This document shows positions 7,386-14,194 of a DNA stretch of 15,509 nucleotides, one piece after another. A model generated the notes under the pieces. That model was not told the origin of the DNA, searched no databases, and saw only the letters and a program-made list of their open reading frames with translations. The stretch comes from Erysipelotrichia bacterium. GTDB taxonomy: Bacteria; Bacillota_I; Bacilli_A; RFN20; CAG-826. Position numbers and translations under genes: made by a program. Position 1 is the first letter of the stretch, and each line of letters starts with the position of its first letter. The DNA lies in assembly GCA_012971835.1 (NCBI GenBank), contig JAAZFR010000052.1:1-15509 (forward strand), read 5' to 3'.

Positions 7386-8251
7386 AACAAGGAATTATTG
7401 TCTCCGCCTTTGGCGGTAAATTCGTAGCCATTGCAAATAAACGATATTTTTATTTGTCACCACGTGGCTCAATTCGCTATAAAAGTGGCGAAATTTTGCC
7501 TGGCGATCTTGTTGATTTCGACGAAGGTTCATTAACGATTGAAAAAATATTACCCAGGGAAAACAAACTCCCTCGCCCCCGTGTTGCTAACATTTCACAA
7601 ATAATGATTATGGCCTCAGCAGTAGAACCTGATTTTTCTCCTTTGCTCATCTATAAAACATTGGCGTATTCATTAATGTATGGTATTAAACCATTTGTTG
7701 TTATAAGCAAAATTGATCGCCTGACTAACCTCGAGGGAATGAACCAATTTCGAAAACAATTAGCGCAAATTGGCTTTGATGTGATTTTGTATTCCAAGAA
7801 AACGCTGGTTGGCTTGCAAGAGTTAAAAGATAAATTACATCGACAAGTGACATTAGCGATTGGCCAAACGGGTGTTGGCAAATCCTCACTTATTAATTTA
7901 CTGGACGATAGTTTTAAAAGAGCAATTGGTGAGTATTCTAAGGCCCTAGGAAGAGGAAAACATAAAACAAAGGAAGTGATTTTTCTCACTTATTCTGATG
8001 GATATATTGTCGATTCGCCGGGTTTTTCATCGCTTGAATTAGATTTATATAAAGAAGATTTGTCAGTCTTTTTCCCGGGTTTTAGTCAAGCGGTTGGCAA
8101 GTGCTTTTTTCGCGACTGTATGCACTTAAATGAAAAGGAATGCGAAGTAAGAAAGCTCGTCGAGAGGAAAATAATATCCGAAGAAGCGTATTTGATTTAT
8201 CAAAAGCTTCTTGATGAATTACAATATAGAAATAAGAGGTTTTCAAAATGA
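7382..8251 (+). CDS. rsgA: ribosome small subunit-dependent GTPase A
   Basis: A circularly permuted GTPase that checks late 30S subunit assembly. The 289-residue protein has an N-terminal OB-fold (about 1-65), then the permuted GTPase motifs: G4 SKID (109-112; family NKxD or TKxD), G1 GQTGVGKS (161-168), the switch I GRGKHKTKE (190-198, Thr196) and G3 DSPG (211-214). A C-terminal zinc site follows, with Cys241, Cys246, His248 and Cys254. Length is usual. The ATG overlaps the prkC stop by 4 bases (ATGA). Only a weak ribosome binding site is seen, so translation probably depends on coupling to the kinase gene. Kinase-RsgA adjacency is conserved from Bacillus to Mycoplasma, and Bacillus RsgA is a known PrkC substrate. 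Confidence 0.95.
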   Translation: MKQGIIVSAFGGKFVAIANKRYFYLSPRGSIRYKSGEILPGDLVDFDEGSLTIEKILPRENKLPRPRVANISQIMIMASAVEPDFSPLLIYKTLAYSLMYGIKPFVVISKIDRLTNLEGMNQFRKQLAQIGFDVILYSKKTLVGLQELKDKLHRQVTLAIGQTGVGKSSLINLLDDSFKRAIGEYSKALGRGKHKTKEVIFLTYSDGYIVDSPGFSSLELDLYKEDLSVFFPGFSQAVGKCFFRDCMHLNEKECEVRKLVERKIISEEAYLIYQKLLDELQYRNKRFSK

Positions 8252-8901
8252 AAAATTACGTTGCTCCCAGCCTTTTGGCGGCTGATAAAAGTAAATTAAT
8301 TGAGGAAATTAAACTCGCCGAGGATAGTGGTGCGGAATATTTGCATTTCGATGTTATGGATGGGAAATTTGTCCCCAACATTTCTTTCGGCTTAGAAGAT
8401 TTGAACAAAATCAGCTCTAAACACAAGATGATAAATGACGTTCATATCATGATTGTCGATCCTGAAGCTCAGGCCGTTAATTATATTAAAGCTGGTGCCA
8501 ATATTATTACTTTTCATCTTGAAGCATTTTCCTGCATGGAATGTATGGGCAAAACGATTCGCGCTGTTCATGAAGCTGGAGGGAAAGTCGGTATATCAAT
8601 CAAACCAAAGACAAAAGTGCGCTCGCTAATTCCCTTTCTAAATCAAATTGACTTAGTCCTTATCATGTCGGTTGAACCAGGAAAAGGGGGGCAGACTTTT
8701 ATCAAGAGCGCCCTTCGCAAAATCAAGTTTCTCCGTCGCTATATCGACCGTCATAAACTTCGCGTATTAATTGAAGTTGACGGTGGTATTAATGATGTTA
8801 CTGGCCCGTTAGCCCGTAAGGCTGGAGCTGATATTCTTGTAGCGGGAACATATTTATTTGGTCATGCTGATTTTAAAGAAAGGCTCGAAAAAATTAGATA
8901 A
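8248..8901 (+). CDS. rpe: ribulose-phosphate 3-epimerase
   Basis: Interconverts D-ribulose 5-phosphate and D-xylulose 5-phosphate in the non-oxidative pentose phosphate pathway. The 217-residue TIM barrel shows APSLLAAD (6-13), HFDVMDGKFVPN (33-44; His33 and Asp35 metal ligands), DVHIM (64-68; His66), SVEPGKGGQTF (141-151) and EVDGGI (176-181; Asp178), ending in the phosphate-binding VAGTYLFG (198-205). All active-site residues are present. The start overlaps rsgA by 4 bases and has AGAGG at 8235-8239. Confidence 0.96.
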   Translation: MKNYVAPSLLAADKSKLIEEIKLAEDSGAEYLHFDVMDGKFVPNISFGLEDLNKISSKHKMINDVHIMIVDPEAQAVNYIKAGANIITFHLEAFSCMECMGKTIRAVHEAGGKVGISIKPKTKVRSLIPFLNQIDLVLIMSVEPGKGGQTFIKSALRKIKFLRRYIDRHKLRVLIEVDGGINDVTGPLARKAGADILVAGTYLFGHADFKERLEKIR

Positions 8902-8903
8902 CT

Positions 8904-9578
8904 ATGGGACTCTGGATTGCCTCGATTGTCATCCTTTGTTTCTCCTTTTTAGGAGTAATTATTTTTGGCTTTTCGAATTTTCAAGAAACATTTAAAGCTA
9001 AATTCTCGGTTTTGAATATGTTTCCTTATGAACTTTCTTATCATAATCAAGGTAAAATGTTATTATTTTACCGCTTCTTTTTGTATTTGTATGTCGCTTT
9101 TTCAATTACTCCAGCTCTAATGATGGTCAGCAAGTATATTAATTATTACGGTTATTTTTCATATGTGGTCATGATTAGCATTTTATTTGTCATAAACGCC
9201 GTTGTCTTGTTAACAATTAATATTATTCAAGCCAAATTTGTTAAGCTCCACACCATGATTGCGACAGTGTATTTTGCTCTCAGCGTCCTTGCGGCAGGAG
9301 CCGTATCGATTTTTCTTATTAACCTCTATCTTAGTAACAATCAAAATGATTTGAATTTTCTTATTTATGGCATTTTAGAAGCGTTACTCGGATTTGCTAT
9401 TTTAGTTATTATGTTAAATCCTAGATTGCGCCATTGGGCTGAATTAAACACGAAAGCAAACGAGGATGGAACAACTGTTATCGTTAGACCACGATTATTT
9501 ATTTTGGCCTTTAGTGAATGGCTCGTTATTTTTATAAATTTTGCTGTGCAAATACTCTTGCTATTAGCCTATTTATAG
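8904..9578 (+). CDS. six-TM membrane protein of unknown function
   Basis: Not recognised. The 224-residue protein has six likely membrane helices at about 3-23, 53-76, 84-108, 118-142, 151-171 and 198-222. Hydrophilic loops lie at 24-52 and 172-197; the latter carries NPRLRHWAELNTKANEDG. No catalytic motif, signal peptide cleavage site or transporter signature is visible. It starts 2 bases after the rpe stop without a clear ribosome binding site, so it is probably the last gene of the rlmN-rpe operon and translated by coupling. In Bacillus this slot holds thiN and spoVM; the product is unlike both. A bidirectional terminator follows. Confidence 0.85.
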   Translation: MGLWIASIVILCFSFLGVIIFGFSNFQETFKAKFSVLNMFPYELSYHNQGKMLLFYRFFLYLYVAFSITPALMMVSKYINYYGYFSYVVMISILFVINAVVLLTINIIQAKFVKLHTMIATVYFALSVLAAGAVSIFLINLYLSNNQNDLNFLIYGILEALLGFAILVIMLNPRLRHWAELNTKANEDGTTVIVRPRLFILAFSEWLVIFINFAVQILLLLAYL

Positions 9579-9588
9579 ACAATGAAAA

Positions 9589-9606
9589 AGTCCCATTTAT
9601 GGGACT
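9589..9606. terminator. bidirectional hairpin terminator between convergent operons
   Basis: The arm AGTCCCA (9589-9595), a TTTA loop and TGGGACT (9600-9606) form a 7-bp stem. A TTTT run follows on the plus strand within AATTTT, and the AAAA before it reads as TTTT on the minus strand. It lies 10 bases after the plus-strand membrane gene and 23 bases past the end of rpmB, so it can end transcription from both sides. Confidence 0.85.
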
Positions 9607-9629
9607 AATTTTACAACAATAAAAAAAGA

Positions 9630-9818
9630 TTATTTTCCAGTTTTCATCAAGGTGCGGTGAGCTCTTGCCGACATGCGTACGGTTTGAACTTTGCCGTCGA
9701 CTTCAACTTGATATGGTTGCATATTAACATTCCAACGCCGACGTGTTGCGCGAAGGCTGTGGGAACGATTGTTGCCGCTTAGCGGACCTTTACCTGTGAC
9801 AGGACATACTCTTGACAT
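9630..9818 (-). CDS. rpmB: 50S ribosomal protein L28
   Basis: A small basic protein of the large ribosomal subunit. The 62-residue length equals Bacillus L28. The N-terminal CPVTGKGPLSGNNRSHSL, the ATRRRWNVNMQP core and the SARAHRTLMKTGK end are typical. Of the CxxC-type zinc residues in some L28 proteins only Cys5 is present, so this is the zinc-free form. The start ATG (9818-9816) has GAGG at 9829-9826. Opposite orientation to the rpe operon is also found in Bacillus. Confidence 0.96.
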   Translation of the reverse strand: MSRVCPVTGKGPLSGNNRSHSLRATRRRWNVNMQPYQVEVDGKVQTVRMSARAHRTLMKTGK

Positions 9819-9851
9819 AATAGAACCTCGGTTTCTTAAAACGCACGTTAT

Positions 9852-9880
9852 AATTTAACATATGTTAACAATAGTTGCAA
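9852..9880 (-). promoter_or_regulatory. candidate rpmB promoter
   Basis: On the minus strand TTGCAA (9880-9875) is followed after 17 bases by TAAATT (9857-9852), an acceptable though weak sigma-A pair. It would give a leader of about 25-30 bases before the rpmB start. A perfect palindrome fills part of the spacer and the -10 end. Transcription could instead come through from the minus-strand gene upstream, since no terminator separates them. Confidence 0.4.
9855..9868. repeat. perfect 14-bp palindrome in the rpmB promoter
   Basis: TTAACATATGTTAA at 9855-9868 equals its own reverse complement. It overlaps the candidate -10 and spacer, where a dimeric regulator would block polymerase. It may be chance in AT-rich sequence. 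No second copy was noticed in the window. Confidence 0.4.
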
Positions 9881-9906
9881 TAGAATATTCGTCACAGTCT
9901 ACTAAA

Positions 9907-10470
9907 CTATAATTTGGTGCTTGGAAAACGCGCTAGAAAATCATCCCGGCTTAATGGTCGAGCATGTTCGATAGCAGCCTTAAAAATAAGACCTTCGCGA
10001 TCAAACGTTAAGTATTTGCGTCGTCCTGTTTTGTCATAAAAAAGAAGAGTTCGATGTTTAAGCGACCACTTTTCATCGATGTATGTTATTTCCGAAAAAT
10101 AATATTCAAACACTTTACTCATCTTGTGATGGGTAATTTTCTTTTTATCTACATAATAATAAGTTTGTGTTAGGGAAATAATATAGAAAACAACACTTAC
10201 GATTAATAAGGATGGAGTATAAACGTAGAATAGTTGAAGGTTGTCTACCTTTGGAGGCCAAACACTTACATCAAAAAAATCAAGTGTCGTCATAAAGAGA
10301 ATTTGTAAAAAAAGATAGACACCGATAAACATCAGGGTCAGTCTCAATGATGAGATTTTTAATTTCCCGCTTTTCACGATAACAATTATAACAAAAAAGG
10401 TCTGACAATAAAACGAGGCTACATATATAAAAATATATGTGCTAAAATTAATAAAGATTTGATGCGACAT
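9907..10470 (-). CDS. membrane protein with three TM helices and a cytoplasmic PH-like tail, unknown function
   Basis: Not recognised as a named family. The 187-residue product has hydrophobic helices at about 10-32, 43-63 and 79-101, then a soluble part (102-187). Its strand-rich pattern (TYYYVD, KKITHH, EYYFSEITYID, TLLFYD, RKYLTF) followed by helix LIFKAAIEHA resembles bacterial PH-like domains appended to small membrane proteins; this is inference by eye. The start ATG (10470-10468) has no good ribosome binding site. It is divergent from glgC with only 38 bases between start codons, so its 5' coding end carries the likely glgC promoter. No terminator follows; its message may run on into rpmB. 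Confidence 0.75.
   Translation of the reverse strand: MSHQIFINFSTYIFIYVASFYCQTFFVIIVIVKSGKLKISSLRLTLMFIGVYLFLQILFMTTLDFFDVSVWPPKVDNLQLFYVYTPSLLIVSVVFYIISLTQTYYYVDKKKITHHKMSKVFEYYFSEITYIDEKWSLKHRTLLFYDKTGRRKYLTFDREGLIFKAAIEHARPLSRDDFLARFPSTKL
10402..10431 (+). promoter_or_regulatory. candidate promoter of the glgCDA-leuS operon
   Basis: CTGACA at 10402-10407 (one mismatch from TTGACA) is followed by TATATA at 10424-10429 (16-base spacer) or TATAAA at 10426-10431 (18-base spacer). Transcription from about 10437 would leave a leader of about 70 bases before the glgC ATG at 10509, with GAGG at 10497-10500. The site lies inside the 5' coding part of the minus-strand membrane gene. Confidence 0.5.
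10421..10440. repeat. 8-bp inverted repeat over the glgC -10 region
   Basis: ACATATAT (10421-10428), four A residues, then ATATATGT (10433-10440) form a perfect inverted repeat. It covers the candidate -10 and start point of glgC, so it could be an operator for control of glycogen synthesis. It also encodes part of the first TM helix of the minus-strand gene, and AT-richness makes chance possible. Confidence 0.4.
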
Positions 10471-10508
10471 TATTTGGGTCGGATCCAGACATTCGCGAGG
10501 TAAATCAT

Positions 10509-11645
10509 ATGAACAAAAGAATCGTAGCGATGATTCTTGCTGGCGGGAAAGGCACGCGTCTTGAAGCTTTAACTAGAAAAATCGCCAAACCGGCCGTAAG
10601 TTATGGGGGCAAATACCGAATTATCGATTTTCCGCTTTCGAACTGTGCAAATTCCGGAATTGATACCGTCGGTGTTTTAACACAGTACGAATCAGTTGCT
10701 CTCGACATCTATATCGGAAATGGCGAAAAATGGGGTCTTAATGGTGTTCGATCATTAACGGCAACATTGCACCCACGACAAACAGAAGAAGGCCTAAGCT
10801 GGTATAAAGGTACGGCTGATGCGATCTTTGCCAACATCGATTTCCTCGATTCAGTAAATCCAAAGTATGTTTTAATTCTATCCGGTGATCATATTTATTC
10901 GACAACATATAACGAGATGCTTAAACAACATATTGAACGACAAGCCGATTGTACCATTTCAGTTATCGAAGTTGATCCGAAGGAAGCCTCGCGTTTCGGC
11001 ATCCTTGTGACCAACAAAAATGATGAGATCGTTAAATTCCAAGAGAAGCCCAAAAATCCGATTTCAAATTTAGCTTCCATGGGCGTATATATTTTTACGT
11101 ACACTGTTTTAAGAAGAATGTTAATCAACGATGCAAAAAAGAAGGAATCATCGCACGATTTCGGAAAAGATATTATTCCGACAATGCTAGCAAAGAAAAT
11201 GAAACTTTTTGCCTATGTTTTTAAAGGGTATTGGAAAGACGTTGGAACCATTCCTAGTTTGCATGAGGCCAATATGGATTTGCTTTTGTCGGCAAAAGGA
11301 CAAAATATCTATACGATTAAAGGCGAAAACACGATCTTCTCTGAGGACACGCATTCGCATCCTCAATATATCGGCCGTAAAGCTCGTGTTAAAGATTGTT
11401 TGATTAATCAAGGAGCTGTTATTCTTGGCGATGTCGAACGTTGCGTTATATCAAATGAGGTTGTTGTTGGCGAAGGAGCTATTGTTAAAAATGCGGTGCT
11501 TATGCCTGGTTCGCGCATTCGCGCTGGCGCTAGAGTTTATAGTGCTATTATCGGTCCACAAGCTATTGTCTCACATAATGAGATAGTTAATGAAAATCAA
11601 GAAGACATTGTTTTAATCACGTCGCGGAGGAAGAGAAATGGCTAG
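10509..11645 (+). CDS. glgC: glucose-1-phosphate adenylyltransferase, catalytic subunit
   Basis: Makes ADP-glucose from ATP and glucose 1-phosphate, the committed step of bacterial glycogen synthesis. The 378-residue protein has the nucleotide-binding AGGKGTRL at 11-18, GKYRIIDFPLSN at 34-45, GTADAI at 101-106, SGDHIY at 125-130 (catalytic Asp127), EKP at 179-181 and YWKDVGT at 241-247. A left-handed beta-helix of hexapeptide repeats follows (about 285-355). Length and motifs match Bacillus GlgC. The start has GAGG at 10497-10500. The 3' end overlaps glgD by 8 bases. Confidence 0.96.
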   Translation: MNKRIVAMILAGGKGTRLEALTRKIAKPAVSYGGKYRIIDFPLSNCANSGIDTVGVLTQYESVALDIYIGNGEKWGLNGVRSLTATLHPRQTEEGLSWYKGTADAIFANIDFLDSVNPKYVLILSGDHIYSTTYNEMLKQHIERQADCTISVIEVDPKEASRFGILVTNKNDEIVKFQEKPKNPISNLASMGVYIFTYTVLRRMLINDAKKKESSHDFGKDIIPTMLAKKMKLFAYVFKGYWKDVGTIPSLHEANMDLLLSAKGQNIYTIKGENTIFSEDTHSHPQYIGRKARVKDCLINQGAVILGDVERCVISNEVVVGEGAIVKNAVLMPGSRIRAGARVYSAIIGPQAIVSHNEIVNENQEDIVLITSRRKRNG

Positions 11646-12753
11646 CAAAGTACTCGGTTTATTAGACCTACACAATTGTCCTGAACTCGGACCTTTGACG
11701 ACTGCTAGAAGTTTGGCTTCAACCTCGTTTTTAGGCCGTTTTGCCTTTATGGATTTTGCTTTATCCAATTTTTCTAATTCGGGAATTGATGAAGTTGGTA
11801 TTTTGGTAAAAGCTCATTTGCGCAGTGTATTAAAACACATGGGTTCGATGCAATCTTGGAACATTAATACCAAAATTGGTCGTGAAACAATTATGTATAA
11901 CGAGCGCGGTAATATGAATCGCAAGAAAAACACAGATATTAACAATATTCTCGTTAATGACTGGGTCTTGCATGAATCCAAAGCCAAATACATCATCATT
12001 CAACCTGCCCATGTCGTTTGCAAAATTGACTTTGAACCAATTCTAAAAGAACATATCGCCCGAGACGAAAAAATTTCATTAATTTACAAACACATTGACG
12101 ATGCTCATAAAGCTTTTGCCACGCATAATATCGTCAATGTTAAAAACGGTTACGTTCGTTCTTTTAAAAATAACCGCCAAAAAGAAAAAGATGCTTTAGT
12201 CTCAATGGAAACTTACATTATTAATCGCGATGTTCTCACCTCGCTAATTGAAGAAGCTTTGAAGTTTAATCCGACATACACCATCAAAGATGCAATCAAG
12301 AAGTTCGCTAACAAGCTTTTTAAAGTCCACGCTATTGAACATCTTGGTTATGCTCGATCATTTGATTCGCTGGAGCATTTTGTTGATTATTCATTTGAAC
12401 TACTTGATTATCGTTATGCTCACCAGTTATTTCAAAACGATTGGCCAATATATACGATTACGCGTGATACGACACCGACACTATATGGCACAAAAACAAA
12501 CATTCGCGATTCATTTATCGCGAATGGTGCCATCGTTGAAGGACGCGTTGAGCACTCGATTATTTCCCGCAATGTTAAAGTTGGACGAGGGGCAATCATT
12601 CGTAATTCAATTGTTTTAGCAGACACTGCGATTGGCGAAAATGCCGTTATTAATCACGCTGTTATCGACAAATATTGTCGTGTTTCTGATGGTGTCCATA
12701 TCGATGGTTCGAAAGCAAATCCGAAATACATTGAACAGGGGAAGAAACTATAA
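11638..12753 (+). CDS. glgD: glucose-1-phosphate adenylyltransferase subunit GlgD (non-catalytic paralogue)
   Basis: GlgD pairs with GlgC in a hetero-oligomer and raises its activity; it is itself poorly active or inactive. The 371-residue protein keeps the overall fold (GRFAFMDFALSNFSNSGI at 33-50, a C-terminal beta-helix from about 285). It lacks the pyrophosphorylase signature: the GlgC GGKGTRL region reads DLHNCPELGPLT (10-21), and SGDH is replaced by QPAH (122-125). The TPTLYG stretch at 279-284 is typical of GlgD. The ATG at 11638 has a strong GGAGG at 11626-11630 and lies within the end of glgC. The stop is joined directly to the glgA start. Confidence 0.94.
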   Translation: MASKVLGLLDLHNCPELGPLTTARSLASTSFLGRFAFMDFALSNFSNSGIDEVGILVKAHLRSVLKHMGSMQSWNINTKIGRETIMYNERGNMNRKKNTDINNILVNDWVLHESKAKYIIIQPAHVVCKIDFEPILKEHIARDEKISLIYKHIDDAHKAFATHNIVNVKNGYVRSFKNNRQKEKDALVSMETYIINRDVLTSLIEEALKFNPTYTIKDAIKKFANKLFKVHAIEHLGYARSFDSLEHFVDYSFELLDYRYAHQLFQNDWPIYTITRDTTPTLYGTKTNIRDSFIANGAIVEGRVEHSIISRNVKVGRGAIIRNSIVLADTAIGENAVINHAVIDKYCRVSDGVHIDGSKANPKYIEQGKKL

Positions 12754-14190
12754 ATGAAAATCGCGATGGTCACGAGCGAAGCAAATCCCTTTGTCAAGAG
12801 CGGTGGTTTGGCTGACGTTACTTTTTCACTTTCGAAAGAACTGGTCATTATTGGTGAAGAAGTAGCAATTTTTATGCCCTTATATAAGTCAATTGCCACT
12901 AGTCATGGCGATAAGCTTCAACTTATATCTGAATTTGACGTTTCGATGTCATGGCGACGTCAGCACGCCAAAATTTATCGTACTTATCACGAGGGCATCA
13001 TTTATTATTTTGTGCAGAACGACTATTATTTTCTGCGCGATAACCTATATGGTTATGGCGATGATATAGAGCGTTTTGCTTTTTTTACGATTGCAGTTCG
13101 AAATGCCTTTAAAGCTCTCGGTTTTAAAGCTGATGTTGTCCATCTTCACGATTGGCAACCGGGTATGCTTCCCGTCCTCATCAAAGAGCAGAATAAAAAC
13201 GACCCCTTCTTTAATAATTTTCAGTTCGTTTTGACAATTCATAATCCAGCCTTTAAAGGAATTTTTGATAAATATTTTTTGAATAATTATTATGAATTAA
13301 GTGATGAATTGTATGATTCTGGCATGGTTCGCTTTGAAAACGCTGTCTCTACTTTAAAATCAGCCATTATCTATTCGCAGAAAATCGCAACCGTCTCTTA
13401 TACACATCGTGATGAATTGCTAGCTTCTAACAGCGAACATGGACTTAGTTCCGTTTTAGAACTTCGCCGCAATGATTTTGTCGGCATTATTAACGGCATA
13501 GATTATGCCGAATTTAATCCTAAGGCTGATAAAGCCATTAAATATGTATATAACGGCGTTAATGTTTCTAAAGGAAAAGAAGAAAACAAAAGAGCACTTC
13601 TTAATCATTTTAATCTCGAATATCGCGGACAGCCGGTCTTCGGTTTGGTTTCGCGTCTAACATGGCAAAAAGGCATTCGTCTAATTACTGCAAAGACAGA
13701 TTTCTTAATAAAAAATGGCGCATCGCTAATTATTCTTGGCGCAGGCGAAAAAGAACTGGAACAGCAAATTGAATGGTTGCGATCACAATATAGTGATAAT
13801 ATCGGCATTTACATCGGCTATTCAAGCGAATTAGCTCACCTTATCTATGCCGGGAGCGATTTCTTTTTAATGCCTTCTCTATTTGAACCCTGTGGAATAG
13901 GGCAAATGATTGCTCAGCGTTACGGAACACTACCCATCGTTCGTTACACCGGTGGCTTAAAAGACACGATTAATGGTTACAATGGTTATAATCTCGAAAC
14001 GGCGAATGGTATTGGTTTTGAATACTTCGATGAAGAAGGAATGCAATATGGCCTTGACCTAGCACTACGGTTGTATCAAGATAAAGAAGCTTTGCTTACA
14101 ATCCGACGCAACGCCATGAAGCTTGATCGAACATGGAAGAAGTCGGCCCTTGAGTATATTAAGCTATATCAATCGCTTTTAGGAGTGTAA
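12754..14190 (+). CDS. glgA: glycogen synthase (ADP-glucose type)
   Basis: Transfers glucose from ADP-glucose to a growing alpha-1,4-glucan; GT5 family with GT-B fold. The 478-residue length is typical. The N-terminal KSGGLADV at 15-22 binds ADP-glucose (family KxGGLxDV). HDWQPG at 132-137, INGID at 246-250, SRLTWQKG at 300-307, [12 protein letters not shown] at 374-385 (catalytic Glu378) and RYTGGLKDT at 397-405 are all present. The ATG follows the glgD stop with no gap and has AGGGGAA at 12737-12743. No branching enzyme (glgB) or phosphorylase (glgP) is in the window. Confidence 0.96.
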   Translation: MKIAMVTSEANPFVKSGGLADVTFSLSKELVIIGEEVAIFMPLYKSIATSHGDKLQLISEFDVSMSWRRQHAKIYRTYHEGIIYYFVQNDYYFLRDNLYGYGDDIERFAFFTIAVRNAFKALGFKADVVHLHDWQPGMLPVLIKEQNKNDPFFNNFQFVLTIHNPAFKGIFDKYFLNNYYELSDELYDSGMVRFENAVSTLKSAIIYSQKIATVSYTHRDELLASNSEHGLSSVLELRRNDFVGIINGIDYAEFNPKADKAIKYVYNGVNVSKGKEENKRALLNHFNLEYRGQPVFGLVSRLTWQKGIRLITAKTDFLIKNGASLIILGAGEKELEQQIEWLRSQYSDNIGIYIGYSSELAHLIYAGSDFFLMPSLFEPCGIGQMIAQRYGTLPIVRYTGGLKDTINGYNGYNLETANGIGFEYFDEEGMQYGLDLALRLYQDKEALLTIRRNAMKLDRTWKKSALEYIKLYQSLLGV

Positions 14191-14194
14191 GAAT

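Noticed and set aside
9579..9629. Possible small RNA or attenuator between the convergent genes
   Set aside because: The only structure is a single 7-bp hairpin with T runs on both sides, fully explained as a bidirectional terminator.
11187..11411. Paired sense and antisense short frames inside glgC
   Set aside because: Both are shadows of a well-conserved coding region; no independent ribosome binding site or homology.
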